The translations under genes were made by a program, and so were the position numbers. Below the pieces are notes generated by a model. The model did no database searches, was not told the DNA's origin, and saw only the letters and a program-made list of their open reading frames with translations. Shown here piece by piece: positions 21,998 to 31,434 of a stretch of 64,000 nt of DNA (within the stretch, counting starts at the first letter, position 1; each line of letters opens with the position of its first letter). This DNA comes from JBJMLO01 sp045805265 (GTDB lineage Bacteria > Actinomycetota > UBA4738 > JACQTL01), in the NCBI GenBank assembly GCA_045805265.1, contig JBJMLO010000007.1, forward strand, positions 1-64,000, in the 5' to 3' direction.

Positions 21998-23647
21998 ATG
22001 GGCGACACCGACGCGCCCGTATCGCAGCCCGTCCCCGACGCGCCCGCCGCCGAACCCTCTCCCGCTCCGCAGCTGACCTACGAGGGACCCGACCTGCGGG
22101 GACACGCGGAGCGGCTGGCCGAGCGGCGCGCGAAGTTCCGGGAGATGGGGGGGGCCGAGCGGATCGAGCGCCAGCACGAGGCGGGCAAGCTCACGGTCCG
22201 GGAGCGCCTCGACCTGCTCTTCGACGAAGGGTCCTTCGCCGAGTTCTCCCTACTGGCCCACCACCAGTCGTCGAATCCCCAGATGCAGGGGAAGCTCACC
22301 CCGGCCGACGGCGTCGTTACCGGTGTCGGACGCATCGACGGGCGCCGGGCCTGCGTGATCGCCTACGACTTCACCGTGATGGCCGGATCCATGGGGATGG
22401 TCGGCGAGCTGAAGGCCTCCCGGATGCGCGAGCTGGCGCTGCGGGAGCGGATCCCCATCGTGTGGCTCGTGGACTCCGCCGGCGCGCGGATCCAGGAGGC
22501 GGCGGGGTCGATGTTCGCCCGGACCGGCGACCTGTTCCGCGAGCAGGTCGTGATGTCCGGCGTCGTGCCCCAGGTCGCCGCGATGATGGGTCCCGGGGCG
22601 GCCGGGACCGCGTACATCCCGGGGCTCGCCGACTTCGTGCCGATGGTCAAGGGCACGTCGAACATGGCGCTCGGCGGTCCGCACCTGGTGAGGGCGGCGG
22701 TGGGGGAGGACGTCACCGCCGAGGAGATGGGCGGCTCGTCCGTCCACTGCAAGGTGAGCGGCGTGGCCGACCTCGAGGTCGCCGACGACCGGGAATGCCT
22801 GGCGGTAGTGCGGAAGTACCTCGGCTACTTCCCCTCGAACAACCGGGATGCGCCGCCCGTCGTCGAACCCTCGGACCCGGTGGACCGGGCCTGCGAGGCG
22901 CTGCTGGACATCGTCCCGGCCAATCCCCGCCGGGCCTATGACATGCGGAAGGTGGTCACGGAGATCGCCGACGACGGCGACTTCTTCGCGATGAAGCCGG
23001 ACTGGGCCCGGAACCTGGTCACGGGGTTCGCGCGGTTCGGGGGACGGCCGGCCGGCATCGTGGCGAACCAGCCGATGTTCCTGGGCGGCGCCCTGGACGT
23101 GAACGCCGCCGACAAGGCCGCGCGGTTCGTGTGGCTGTGCGACGCGTTCGGCATCCCGCTGGTGTTCCTCATGGACTGCCCGGGCTTCCTGGTCGGCTCG
23201 GCGGTGGAGAAACAGGGGATCATCCGCCACGGCGCGAAGATGCTGTTCGCGGTCGCCGAGGCGACGGTGCCCAAGGTCACGGTCGTGCTGCGCAAGGGGT
23301 ACGGCGCTGGCTACTACGTGATGAACGGGCGCGCGTACGAGCCCGACTACATCGTGGGGTGGCCGACCGCCGAGATCAGCGTGATGGGCCCCGAGGGAGC
23401 CGTGAACATCATCTTCCGCCGCCAGATCGAAGCGGCGGGGGACCGGGAGCACCAGGACGCCATGCGGAACCAGATGGTGAACACCGTCCGCGAACAGATC
23501 AACGCGTACATCGCGGCGGGCTGGTCGTTCCTGGACGATCTCATCGAGCCCCAGGACACCCGCGCGGCGATCGTCCGGGGCCTGGAGATCGGCGCCACGA
23601 AGACGGTCGAGCGCCCCTGGCGCAAGCACGGGGTGCTGCCGGTCTGA
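21998..23647 (+). CDS. acyl-CoA carboxylase carboxyltransferase (beta) subunit
   Basis: A 549-residue biotin-dependent carboxyltransferase of the PccB/MccB/AccD type. N-terminal crotonase-like half: LTVRERLDLLFDEGSFAEF, SMGMVGELKASRMRELAL, VDSAGARIQE and PGAAGTAYIPGLADFVPMVK; C-terminal half: FVWLCDAFGIPLVFLMDCPG and RKGYGAGYYVMNGRAYEPDY. It moves the carboxyl group from biotin to an acyl-CoA (propionyl-, methylcrotonyl- or similar). GAGGAGG lies 12 bases before ATG 21998. Functional partner of the biotin carboxylase at 19055 and perhaps of the carrier at 35567. Confidence 0.9.
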   Translation: MGDTDAPVSQPVPDAPAAEPSPAPQLTYEGPDLRGHAERLAERRAKFREMGGAERIERQHEAGKLTVRERLDLLFDEGSFAEFSLLAHHQSSNPQMQGKLTPADGVVTGVGRIDGRRACVIAYDFTVMAGSMGMVGELKASRMRELALRERIPIVWLVDSAGARIQEAAGSMFARTGDLFREQVVMSGVVPQVAAMMGPGAAGTAYIPGLADFVPMVKGTSNMALGGPHLVRAAVGEDVTAEEMGGSSVHCKVSGVADLEVADDRECLAVVRKYLGYFPSNNRDAPPVVEPSDPVDRACEALLDIVPANPRRAYDMRKVVTEIADDGDFFAMKPDWARNLVTGFARFGGRPAGIVANQPMFLGGALDVNAADKAARFVWLCDAFGIPLVFLMDCPGFLVGSAVEKQGIIRHGAKMLFAVAEATVPKVTVVLRKGYGAGYYVMNGRAYEPDYIVGWPTAEISVMGPEGAVNIIFRRQIEAAGDREHQDAMRNQMVNTVREQINAYIAAGWSFLDDLIEPQDTRAAIVRGLEIGATKTVERPWRKHGVLPV

Positions 23648-24498
23648 GCGGGGACGTCGTTCCCGGGGACGCCGGGACCCAGGGGCTGGTCGAGGCGGTC
23701 GACCGGCACCAGTGGGAGCTGGCGATCCGGTGGACCGAGGTCCAGGACGGCATCGTCGCCGACAACCCCGGGTTCGTCCGGACGATCAATCCCGGCGTGA
23801 AGGTGGCGTTCGCCAACGGCGTGCACCGGATGCGGCTGCGGCCGGAGGAGGTGCCCGGGGCGGTTCGCGAGAGCACCACGGCCTTCCGGGAGCACGACGT
23901 CCCGGCCCTGTGGTGGCTGTCCCCGCTCACCAGGCCGCGCGACGTGGCCCGCGAGCTCGAGTCGAACGGGTGGGGATTCGACGAGGCCATGCCGTGGATG
24001 GCGGCCTCGATCGACCGGCTGAGCTGGCCGCCGGCAGTCCGGGGGCTGGAGATCGTGCGGGTCACCGGGGAGTCCACGCACCAGGCATGGCTCGCCGGGA
24101 TGACGGCGGGGTTCTCGATGCGGGGGTCGGAGCAACTGGCGATGACCTCGCTGGCAGCCGCCGTCGGGTACGGGGAGGACGCACGATGGGTCCGGTGGGC
24201 CGGGTTCCTCGAGGGGCGCCCGGTGGCCTCGTCGGGGCTGATGGTGGGCGGGGGCGTGGCCGGCATCTACAACGTGGCGACCGCTCCCGACGTCCGGCGG
24301 CGGGGGATCGGGGCCGCGATGACGGCTGCGGCCGTCGCCCAGGGGCGGGACCGGGGCTACGAGGTCGTCGTGCTCGGCGCGTCGGAGCTCGGCTCCGGGG
24401 TGTACCGGCGGATGGGGTTCGCGGAGGTCTGCCGGAACCGCGTGTACCTCCTGCCGGAGCGCTCCGGGAACACAGCGACGGGAGACTCGAGGTCATGA
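23644..24498 (+). CDS. GNAT-family N-acetyltransferase
   Basis: The C-terminal half is a GNAT domain: YNVATAPDVRRRGIGAAMTA (acetyl-CoA loop R/QxxGxG/A as RRRGIGAA) and YEVVVLGASELGSGVYRRMG. The N-terminal 130 residues resemble the extra domain of two-part GNATs. The start is unclear: the frame is open across the end of the carboxyltransferase gene and has no ATG or GTG until inside the domain, so I placed it at CTG 23644, which overlaps the stop as CTGA. A later GTG would drop about 50 residues. The stop overlaps the next gene as ATGA. Confidence 0.75.
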   Translation: MSGDVVPGDAGTQGLVEAVDRHQWELAIRWTEVQDGIVADNPGFVRTINPGVKVAFANGVHRMRLRPEEVPGAVRESTTAFREHDVPALWWLSPLTRPRDVARELESNGWGFDEAMPWMAASIDRLSWPPAVRGLEIVRVTGESTHQAWLAGMTAGFSMRGSEQLAMTSLAAAVGYGEDARWVRWAGFLEGRPVASSGLMVGGGVAGIYNVATAPDVRRRGIGAAMTAAAVAQGRDRGYEVVVLGASELGSGVYRRMGFAEVCRNRVYLLPERSGNTATGDSRS

Positions 24499-25589
24499 CC
24501 GACGACGACGCGGACGAGCTCACGCCGGAGGACGAACGCGCGCTCCGACGTTCCTGCACGCGGTTCGTGGCGTGGCACGGCAACAGGACTGCGGCCTCCT
24601 ACCTGGCGGAGGTTCCCGATGACACGGACGCCGACCAGTACGGCGAGGGCGGAGTCGTCGCGGAGCTCGAGGCCGAGGTGGCCTCGCTGCTCGGGAAGCC
24701 GTCCGCCGTCTTCCTGCCGAGCGGCACGATGGGCCAGCAGAGCACCCTGCGCGTCCACGCCGACCGCCGAGGTCGCCGGACCGTGCTGTTTCATCCGCAC
24801 TGCCACCTCGATCACCACGAGGAACGGGGGTACGAGCGCCTCCACGGCCTGCACGGCCGGCCGGTCGGGGAGTTCGAGCGGCTGATCTCGGTCGACGACC
24901 TCGGGTCCGTCGCCGAAGCACCCGCCGCGTTGCTACTCGAGCTGCCCCAGCGGGACCTCGGCGGACAGCTCCCGGTCTGGGACGACCTCGTCGCGCAGGT
25001 CGAGTGGGCGCGGGCCCGCGGCGCCGCGGTGCACATGGACGGCGCCCGCCTGTGGGGATGCGGGCCGTTCTACGCGCGTTCGCTCCCCGAGATCGCCGAG
25101 CTCTTCGACACGGTCTACGTCTCGTTCTACAAGCAGCTCGGCGGGCTGCCCGGCTCATGCGTCGCGGGCCCCGAGGACGTCGTGGCAGAGGTCCGGGAGT
25201 GGCGGCGCCGGCACGGCGGCACCCTCTACGGGATGTGGCCGAACGCGGGCTCGGCGCTGAACGTCCTGCGGACGCGGCTCCCGCGGATCGCCGAATACCG
25301 GCGGCATGCACTCGCCATTGCCGGCGCACTGCGGGGGCTGCCGGGCGTCGATATCGTCCCCGACCCGCCACACACGACGATGATGCACCTCGTGTTGTAC
25401 CGCCCGGCCGAGGCCCTCCGGTCCGCCGCCCTGCGAATGGCGCGAGAGGAAGGGCTCTGGACCTGGGGCCGATTCTCGCCGACGGGCGCGCCCCGGGCCC
25501 AGCGGGTCGAGCTCGAGACGGGCGACGCGTCGCTGGAGTTCACCCCCGAGGAGGTCCGCGGGGTGATCGAGCGGCTGCTCGAGGAATGA
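24495..25589 (+). CDS. threonine-aldolase-type PLP lyase
   Basis: A 364-residue fold-type I PLP enzyme of the beta-eliminating lyase/low-specificity threonine aldolase family: AVFLPSGTMGQQSTLRVHAD, aspartate in HMDGARLWGCG (about D182) and Schiff-base Lys213 in VSFYKQLGGLPGS. It splits threonine or related beta-hydroxy amino acids to glycine and an aldehyde. Part of an overlapping chain (GNAT - aldolase), followed by PIG-L deacetylase, decarboxylase and peptidase genes. Confidence 0.87.
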   Translation: MTDDDADELTPEDERALRRSCTRFVAWHGNRTAASYLAEVPDDTDADQYGEGGVVAELEAEVASLLGKPSAVFLPSGTMGQQSTLRVHADRRGRRTVLFHPHCHLDHHEERGYERLHGLHGRPVGEFERLISVDDLGSVAEAPAALLLELPQRDLGGQLPVWDDLVAQVEWARARGAAVHMDGARLWGCGPFYARSLPEIAELFDTVYVSFYKQLGGLPGSCVAGPEDVVAEVREWRRRHGGTLYGMWPNAGSALNVLRTRLPRIAEYRRHALAIAGALRGLPGVDIVPDPPHTTMMHLVLYRPAEALRSAALRMAREEGLWTWGRFSPTGAPRAQRVELETGDASLEFTPEEVRGVIERLLEE

Positions 25590-25660
25590 GACACGGCCTG
25601 CGAGGATTGCAGCCGACTCCGCCGACCAACGATGATCGGGACATAGGGAGGAGCGACGGC

Positions 25661-26392
25661 ATGCCGGACCACGTGACCGACGGCGGTGACCTGGGGACCA
25701 TCCTCGGCGTGTGGGCGCATCCCGACGACGAGACGTACCTCGCCGCCGGGCTGATGGCCCGGGGGGTGCGGGACGGCCGGCGCGTCGCGTGCGTGACGGC
25801 GACGCGCGGCGAGGAGGGCTCCTGGGACGAGGAACGGTGGCCCACGGCGACCCTGGGGAAGGTCCGGGAGGCGGAGATGCTGGCCTCGCTGGACGTTCTC
25901 GGCGTCACCGAGCACCGGTGGCTCGACTACCACGACGGCACGTGCGGCGGCGTGGACTCCGAGGAGGGCGTGGGGAGGGTCGAGGCGATCCTCCGGGAGG
26001 TCGACCCCGACACCGTGCTCTCGTTCGGGCCCGACGGTATGACCGACCACCCCGACCACAAGGCCACATGCGCGTGGACCACCGAGGCGTTCCGGCGGGC
26101 GGCGAAGCCGGGCGCGAAGCTCTACTACGCGGCCATGACGCCGGAGTGGGCGGCGGAGTTCGTCCCGGTGATGAACCGGTTCAACGTGTTCATGTCGCCC
26201 GACACGCCGCCGGTCGCGCCGCTCGAGGAGATGGCGATCGTGTACCAGCTGTCCCCCGACGAGCTCGAACAGAAGCTCCGGGCCATCGACGCCCACGAGA
26301 GCCAGGTCGAGGGCATGATGGAAGCGTTCGGCCGCGACTTCTTCCGGCGGGCCCATCGGGCCGAGACGTTCCGCCTGGCCGAGGCAAGGTGA
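25661..26392 (+). CDS. PIG-L/LmbE-family N-deacetylase (mycothiol-type)
   Basis: A 243-residue zinc deacetylase: AHPDDE at 19-24 gives the first ligands and the DHPDHKAT motif near 130 the third. Related enzymes deacetylate GlcNAc-inositol (MshB) or cleave mycothiol conjugates (Mca). The sequence cannot decide between them; the C-terminal Mca helix is not evident. AGGGAGGAG precedes ATG 25661. Its stop overlaps the next GTG start. Confidence 0.85.
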   Translation: MPDHVTDGGDLGTILGVWAHPDDETYLAAGLMARGVRDGRRVACVTATRGEEGSWDEERWPTATLGKVREAEMLASLDVLGVTEHRWLDYHDGTCGGVDSEEGVGRVEAILREVDPDTVLSFGPDGMTDHPDHKATCAWTTEAFRRAAKPGAKLYYAAMTPEWAAEFVPVMNRFNVFMSPDTPPVAPLEEMAIVYQLSPDELEQKLRAIDAHESQVEGMMEAFGRDFFRRAHRAETFRLAEAR

Positions 26393-27909
26393 ACGAGCCC
26401 CTCGACCGCCCGCCGCCGCTGCGCGACCTGGACTGGGAGCCAGCCCGGGCCCGCCGCTTCGCCGAGGGCGCCCTCGACCTGTGGACGGAGCTCCTCGAGC
26501 GGCTCCCGGACCTCCCTGTAGCCCTTCCGGACGGGCAGGGTGAGGCGGAGGTGCGCGGCGCCGTCGCCGTGCCGGTCCCCGAGGAACCGATGTCGGAGGA
26601 CGAGCTGCTCGGCTACCTGCGCGAGGTCACGTTCCGGTGGTCGATGTACCCCGGGCATCCCAGGTTCCTGGGGTACATCAGCGGCGCGGGGACGGCGCCC
26701 GGGGTGGCGGCCGACCTCCTGGCCGCGGGGCTGAACCAGAACGTGGGCGGGTGGCGTCTCGCGCCCGCGGCCACGGAGATCGAGCTGCACCTCACACGGT
26801 GGTTCGCGGAGCAGTTCGGCCTGCCGGCCGGAGCCGGCGGGCTGCTCGTATCGGGCGGCGCGATGGCGAACTTCGTCGCGCTCAAGGTGGCCCGGGACCG
26901 CCAGGGGGGGCTGGGCGTGCGCCAGGCGGGCGTGGGGGCAGGAGGGCCGTTCGCCATGTACGCCTCGGAGGAGGTGCACGTCGTCACGGACCGGGCCGCG
27001 GACATGCTGGGGCTGGGCATGGACGCCGTGCGGAAGGTGGCGGTCGACGGGGAACTGCGGATGCGCGTCGACGCCCTGGAAGGCGCGATCGCCCGGGACC
27101 GGGCGGCCGGGGTGCGGCCGATCGCGGTCGTGGCCACGGCCGGCACCGTGGCGACCGGCGCCATCGATCCCCTCCCGGAGATCGCCGAGGTCTGCGAGCG
27201 GGAGGGGCTGTGGCTGCACGTCGACGCCGCCTACGGCGGGCCGGCCGTCCTGGCGGACGACCTCCGGCCGCTGTTCGCGGGCATCGAACGCGCCCACTCG
27301 ATCGCTTTCGACCCGCACAAGTGGCTGTACACCCAACATTCCGGCGGCTGCGTGATCGTCCGCGACCTGTTCTGGCTGGTCGACTCGTTCGGCGCAGCGC
27401 CGTCGTACGTGCACGAGGACAAGGAGCGCACGCGGCACGGCCTCGACCTCGCGATGTTGGGCCCCCAGTTCAGCCGGGGGTTCCAGTCGCTCAAGGTGTG
27501 GTTGTCGCTGCTGGCCCACGGCAGACGGGCCTACGGCGAACGAATCTCGCACGACGCCGCGCTGGCCCGGTACCTGGGCGCGGTGATCGAGGCGCGCGAG
27601 GACTTCGAGCTGGCCTGCCCGGTGGGGCTGTCGATCACCTGCTTCCGGTACGTGCCGCCCGACCTCGCGGCCGAGCCGACGGCTGAGCGGGAGCCCTATC
27701 TCGACCGGTTGAACGAGCGGGTCATGACCGAGGTTCAGCTCGACGGCCGCGTCTACTACTCGAACGCGGTGCTCGACGGGCGGTTCGTGCTGCGGTCCTG
27801 CCTGGTGAACTTCCGGACGGAGGCCGAGGACATGGACGCGGTGGTCGACGTCACCGCCGAGATCGGCGCGAAGCTCGACCAGGAACTGCGGCCGGAGTCG
27901 CTGCGGTGA
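26389..27909 (+). CDS. PLP-dependent amino-acid decarboxylase (group II)
   Basis: A 506-residue group II decarboxylase like aromatic-L-amino-acid or glutamate decarboxylases: MYPGHPRFLGYISGAGTAPG, GGLLVSGGAMANFVALKVAR, HVDAAYGGPAVL (D279) and Schiff-base Lys311 in AFDPHKWLYTQHSGG. The HPRF and HVDAAYGG phrasing favours the aromatic/tyrosine decarboxylase side. GTG start overlapping the deacetylase stop; it also overlaps the next gene. The substrate is not decidable from sequence. Confidence 0.88.
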   Translation: MNEPLDRPPPLRDLDWEPARARRFAEGALDLWTELLERLPDLPVALPDGQGEAEVRGAVAVPVPEEPMSEDELLGYLREVTFRWSMYPGHPRFLGYISGAGTAPGVAADLLAAGLNQNVGGWRLAPAATEIELHLTRWFAEQFGLPAGAGGLLVSGGAMANFVALKVARDRQGGLGVRQAGVGAGGPFAMYASEEVHVVTDRAADMLGLGMDAVRKVAVDGELRMRVDALEGAIARDRAAGVRPIAVVATAGTVATGAIDPLPEIAEVCEREGLWLHVDAAYGGPAVLADDLRPLFAGIERAHSIAFDPHKWLYTQHSGGCVIVRDLFWLVDSFGAAPSYVHEDKERTRHGLDLAMLGPQFSRGFQSLKVWLSLLAHGRRAYGERISHDAALARYLGAVIEAREDFELACPVGLSITCFRYVPPDLAAEPTAEREPYLDRLNERVMTEVQLDGRVYYSNAVLDGRFVLRSCLVNFRTEAEDMDAVVDVTAEIGAKLDQELRPESLR

Positions 27910-28646
27910 GCCTGTTCGCGCTGCTCGGCTCCGGGGAGTTCCTCCCGTGGACCGCGGAGGTCGACGCGTGGCTCCTGGAGCGGGCCACGGGCACCGGGGT
28001 GCTGATCCTGCCCACGGCGAGCGCCCCCGAGGGCGACGCCGTGTTCATGCGGTGGGGGAACCTCGGGCTCGACCATTACCGGTCGCTCGACGTCCCGGCC
28101 GAGATCGTCCCGCTGAAGACCCGCGCCGACGCGGAGCGCGACGACCTGGCCGCGAAGGTCGCGGACGCGGCGGTCGTGTTCTTCTCGGGCGGGAACCCGG
28201 CCCATCTCTCTGCCACGCTGACCGGCACGCCGTTCTGGACGGCGGTGCTCCGCGGGCTCGACCGCGGGCTGGCCTACGGGGGATGCAGCGCCGGCATCGC
28301 CTGCCTGGGCGACGTTGCCCCCGACAGCACGTCGAACGATCCGACCAGCGCGCACTTCTGGCGTCCCGCGCTCGGGATGTTCCCGAAGACGTACTTCGGG
28401 CCACACTGGGACGCGCTGGACGTCTACATCCCGGGCCTCCGGGCGATGATCGTCAGCTCGGTCCCGTCGGACTGCCGGCTGCTCGCCATCGACGAGAACA
28501 CCGGGGTGGTGGGCGACGGGAAGGAGTGGACGGTGCTGGGGGCCGGTGGGTCCGCGCTGCTCGAGGACGGGGAGTGGAGCGAGCATCCGACCGGCACCTC
28601 GTTCACCAAGGAACTCGAACACCACACCGAGGGCGACGGCCACTGA
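27906..28646 (+). CDS. peptidase S51/cyanophycinase-like protein
   Basis: A 246-residue class I glutamine-amidotransferase-like protein of the S51 type: LALLGSGEFLP-like opening, FFSGGNPAHLSATL and the nucleophile elbow AYGGCSAGIA (S128). Relatives cleave aspartyl dipeptides or cyanophycin; a catalytic His/Glu partner is not obvious. Last gene of the overlapping chain that begins at the carboxyltransferase. Converges on the CorA-like gene. Confidence 0.8.
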   Translation: MSLFALLGSGEFLPWTAEVDAWLLERATGTGVLILPTASAPEGDAVFMRWGNLGLDHYRSLDVPAEIVPLKTRADAERDDLAAKVADAAVVFFSGGNPAHLSATLTGTPFWTAVLRGLDRGLAYGGCSAGIACLGDVAPDSTSNDPTSAHFWRPALGMFPKTYFGPHWDALDVYIPGLRAMIVSSVPSDCRLLAIDENTGVVGDGKEWTVLGAGGSALLEDGEWSEHPTGTSFTKELEHHTEGDGH

Positions 28647-28673
28647 GCACCGGCCGGCGGAGTCCCCTTCCGG

Positions 28674-29702
28674 TCAGATCCAGCGCTTGCGCTTGAAGAA
28701 CACCCACAACATCGCGCCGGCCCCGGCCATGATCAGCACCACGCCGACGAACCCCCACGTCCTCAACTCGGGCGGCGGCCACAGGCGGTAGTTCGTGCCG
28801 TAGATGCTGGCGATGAGGGTGGGGATCGCGATGATGGCCGCCCACGCCGACAGCTTCTTGTTGACCTCGTTCAGCAGGTCGGCCTGGAGGCTTCGCGTGA
28901 GGTCGATTACCGCGGAGGCCAGGTCGTCGACGCTGCGGACCTGCGCTCCGAGCCGCAGCACGTGGTCGTGCACGTCACGGAACAAAAGGTCGGTCCGGTC
29001 GTCCTCGCCACCGCCGTCGCCGTCGTCGCCGTCGTCGCGGGACTCCTCCTCCTGCTGGAGGATCTCGACCACGCCGGCGAGGGGCATGGCGTAGCGGCGG
29101 AGCATCGACACCTGTTGCTTGATCGAGTACAGCATCGGCTGGCTGGGGAGCGACTCGGCGGTTCGGGCCGGCTGCCTTTGGCCGTGGCGGGACACCCGAA
29201 GGGCCTGGGCCTCGAGGTCCTCGACGTCGTCGTCGAGCCTCCCCGCAGTGTGCTCGTAGTCGTCGACCACCGCGTCGATCAGGGCGTGGAGCGCGCGCTC
29301 GACGTCCACCTCCCGCGTGTCCACCTTCTGCAGGCGCTGGCGCGCCTCGTCCACCAGTCGGCCCGCGCCGTCGTGCTGCAGCAGGATGAATTTCTCCCCG
29401 GCGAACACCGCGATCTGGCGGCCCTCGAGCTGCTCGTCGACCTCGTCGAGCTGGTACAGCACGACGAACCGGTGTGTGTCGTACGTCTCGAGCTTGGGCC
29501 GCTGGCGTGCGCTGAGGGCATCCTCCACGGCGAGGGGATCGAGCTCGAACCGTCGCGCCACCTCCCGCGCCTCGTCCTGGCCGGTGGCGACGTCCACCTC
29601 GAGCCACGTGAGTCGTCCGTCCCGCTGGCAGGCCCCGGCCGCGGCCTCCAGGTCCTCGGTGTCGGACCACCCTCCGTCCGCGTCGACGCACAGCGCACGC
29701 AT
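28674..29702 (-). CDS. corA: CorA-family divalent-metal channel with a GTN signature
   Basis: A 342-residue CorA-like channel: a large cytosolic alpha/beta domain, a long helix interrupted by an acidic Asp/Gly-rich insert (about 225-240), and two C-terminal transmembrane helices. The canonical Y-G-M-N-F selectivity motif before the last helix reads YGTNY (301-305). The last helix ends with the basic cap FFKRKRWI. CorA proteins with GMN carry Mg2+; GIN/GVN variants such as ZntB differ in transport. So metal preference is open. Two-helix topology is otherwise standard. Confidence 0.85.
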   Translation of the reverse strand: MRALCVDADGGWSDTEDLEAAAGACQRDGRLTWLEVDVATGQDEAREVARRFELDPLAVEDALSARQRPKLETYDTHRFVVLYQLDEVDEQLEGRQIAVFAGEKFILLQHDGAGRLVDEARQRLQKVDTREVDVERALHALIDAVVDDYEHTAGRLDDDVEDLEAQALRVSRHGQRQPARTAESLPSQPMLYSIKQQVSMLRRYAMPLAGVVEILQQEEESRDDGDDGDGGGEDDRTDLLFRDVHDHVLRLGAQVRSVDDLASAVIDLTRSLQADLLNEVNKKLSAWAAIIAIPTLIASIYGTNYRLWPPPELRTWGFVGVVLIMAGAGAMLWVFFKRKRWI

Positions 29703-29839
29703 GGCGAGTGTTTACCCGTCGAGTCCGGCGGGCACCCGCCGGGGGTCACCCGCCGAAGCGCGTGAGCAGCCGCTCCCGGCCGAGCAGGCGGACGCAACGT
29801 GCTGCTCCCCCGCGGGCAGGGACGCGCGGATCCCCGCAC

Positions 29840-30946
29840 TCATGGGGTGACGGTGAACGGGATCCCGCGGAGGGCGGATGCGCTGCCTTCGCCGGCCTGA
29901 ACCACCGTGAGGTCGTACGTCCCCGGCGGCGTGCCGGCCGGGACCGTGAGATCGAGGGCGTAGCTGCACCGGCCGTCGACGTTCTGCATCCCGAGGAACA
30001 CCGCGTCCCCCGGCCCGGGCGCAGGCGTCCGGCCGGCCAGCAGGTCGTCGAGGCGCCCGCCCGTGAGGAGGTCCGCGTAGTGCGCTGAATCGGCGTTCCA
30101 CCACACGGCGATGATCCCGCTCGGCCCGGTGTAGGACCCCTCCTCGTTCACCGTGGGCACCTCGCCGGAGACCGTGATGGTGGATCCGGCCGGGCCGGAG
30201 GCCGGGTCGATCCCGGGGTCGTACAGGCCGGGTGAGGGCTCCGGGCACAGCGCCGGAGCGATCGAGGACACCACCTGGGCGGCCAGCGCGCGGTCCGCCG
30301 CCGAGGCCTGCCGCCCGATCCACACGTTCACCTGATAGCGATGGTCACCGCGCAGCGTCACGGGCTGGAGGGAGTAGCGCGTCCGTTTGGGGCCGGGCAG
30401 CCGGTGACCGAACAGCGACAGCGAGAGCGGAAATGTCGTGTCCGGCGTGGTGGTGGACCCGCTCGGCTCCACCTGCGGCCCGCCGAAGTAGCGGTCGAAC
30501 TCGACCACGACCGCGGTCGCCGGCAGGCGACCCATCCCGGGAGGCCAGCGGCACCCCGAGGGCGTTGCTGGGTTCCGGTATGGGTCGGGGACGTTCGCGA
30601 CCATGGTCCCGGCGACATCGATCATGCACACGTTCCGGAATCGCTGGACATGCCACGAGGCCGGATACTGCATCGACAGCCCCACGACCGGGTCGGAGGT
30701 GCGGGCCGCGAGGGCCTCCGCGGCGGGGATCGGCCCGTGGTGATGCCCGGTGATGGCCAGGCCGGCCCACGTCACTCCGCCGACGAAGACGGCGACGGCG
30801 GCGACGATCGCGACCCACCGCTCAGTCGCGCGCACCCGTCCGCGGCGCAGGACCTGTTCCAGCAGGCGATCTTCGGGCGGCTCGCCGCGGCCGGCGGCAC
30901 TCTCGAGCGCGTCCCGGACGCGCTGGTCTCGAACGTCCTCGTTCAT
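29840..30946 (-). CDS. membrane protein paired with an ECF sigma factor (anti-sigma-like)
   Basis: A 368-residue protein: a short charged cytosolic N-terminus (MNEDVRDQRVRDALESAAGR then GEPPEDRLLEQVLRRG), a transmembrane helix at about 45-67 (WVAIVAAVAVFVGGVTWAGL) and a long outer domain rich in Pro/Gly and beta-strand residues, with cysteines. Its ATGA overlap with the upstream ECF sigma gene and its layout suggest that it controls that sigma, but the N-terminus lacks a clear ZAS zinc motif. The outer domain is not recognised. ATG 30946 sits inside the sigma stop. Confidence 0.65.
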   Translation of the reverse strand: MNEDVRDQRVRDALESAAGRGEPPEDRLLEQVLRRGRVRATERWVAIVAAVAVFVGGVTWAGLAITGHHHGPIPAAEALAARTSDPVVGLSMQYPASWHVQRFRNVCMIDVAGTMVANVPDPYRNPATPSGCRWPPGMGRLPATAVVVEFDRYFGGPQVEPSGSTTTPDTTFPLSLSLFGHRLPGPKRTRYSLQPVTLRGDHRYQVNVWIGRQASAADRALAAQVVSSIAPALCPEPSPGLYDPGIDPASGPAGSTITVSGEVPTVNEEGSYTGPSGIIAVWWNADSAHYADLLTGGRLDDLLAGRTPAPGPGDAVFLGMQNVDGRCSYALDLTVPAGTPPGTYDLTVVQAGEGSASALRGIPFTVTP

Positions 30947-31434
30947 CTCGTGTTCTCCTCCTCGTCGGCACCGAGCGCTTCCCGGAGCCGGGCTCGCGCC
31001 CGGTGGAGGTGCACACGGATCGTGGCCTCCCGAGTGCCCAACATCCGCGCCACCTCCGCCGTCCCGAATCCGGCCCAGTCCCGCAGCACCACCGACTGGC
31101 GCTGGCGGACCGACAGTGTCGCCAGGGCCCGCCCGATCTCGTCGCGCCCCAGCGACCGCGCGATGTCGTCCTGGACGGGCGGGTCGAGGCCGCCGATCCG
31201 CGCTCGCCCTCGCCGCTTCGCGTGCCTGGTGCAAAGCCGCATCGCCGTCTTGAACACGAACCCCCCGGCGTGGTCGTCGTCCTTGATCGCGCCCCACCTC
31301 GACCACAGCCGCGCGAAGGCCTCGGCGGCGACGTCCTCGGCCTCTTCCCGATCCACCAACACCAGCCGGCACGCGCGGATCACCCGGGACACATGCTCCC
31401 GGTAGAAGCCCTCGAACGCGGACCTGTCAGCCAT
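30943..31434 (-). CDS. ECF-type RNA polymerase sigma factor
   Basis: A 163-residue sigma-70 family ECF protein, close in form to the SigE/SigM-like group: region 2 FEGFYREHVSRVIRACRLVL and DREEAEDVAAEAFARLWSRW, region 4 LSVRQRQSVVLRDWAGFGTA, then EVARMLGTREATIRVHLHRA. It should direct transcription of an unknown stress or envelope regulon together with the membrane protein that overlaps its stop. Its own gene faces away from the DinB-like gene. Confidence 0.88.
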   Translation of the reverse strand: MADRSAFEGFYREHVSRVIRACRLVLVDREEAEDVAAEAFARLWSRWGAIKDDDHAGGFVFKTAMRLCTRHAKRRGRARIGGLDPPVQDDIARSLGRDEIGRALATLSVRQRQSVVLRDWAGFGTAEVARMLGTREATIRVHLHRARARLREALGADEEENTR

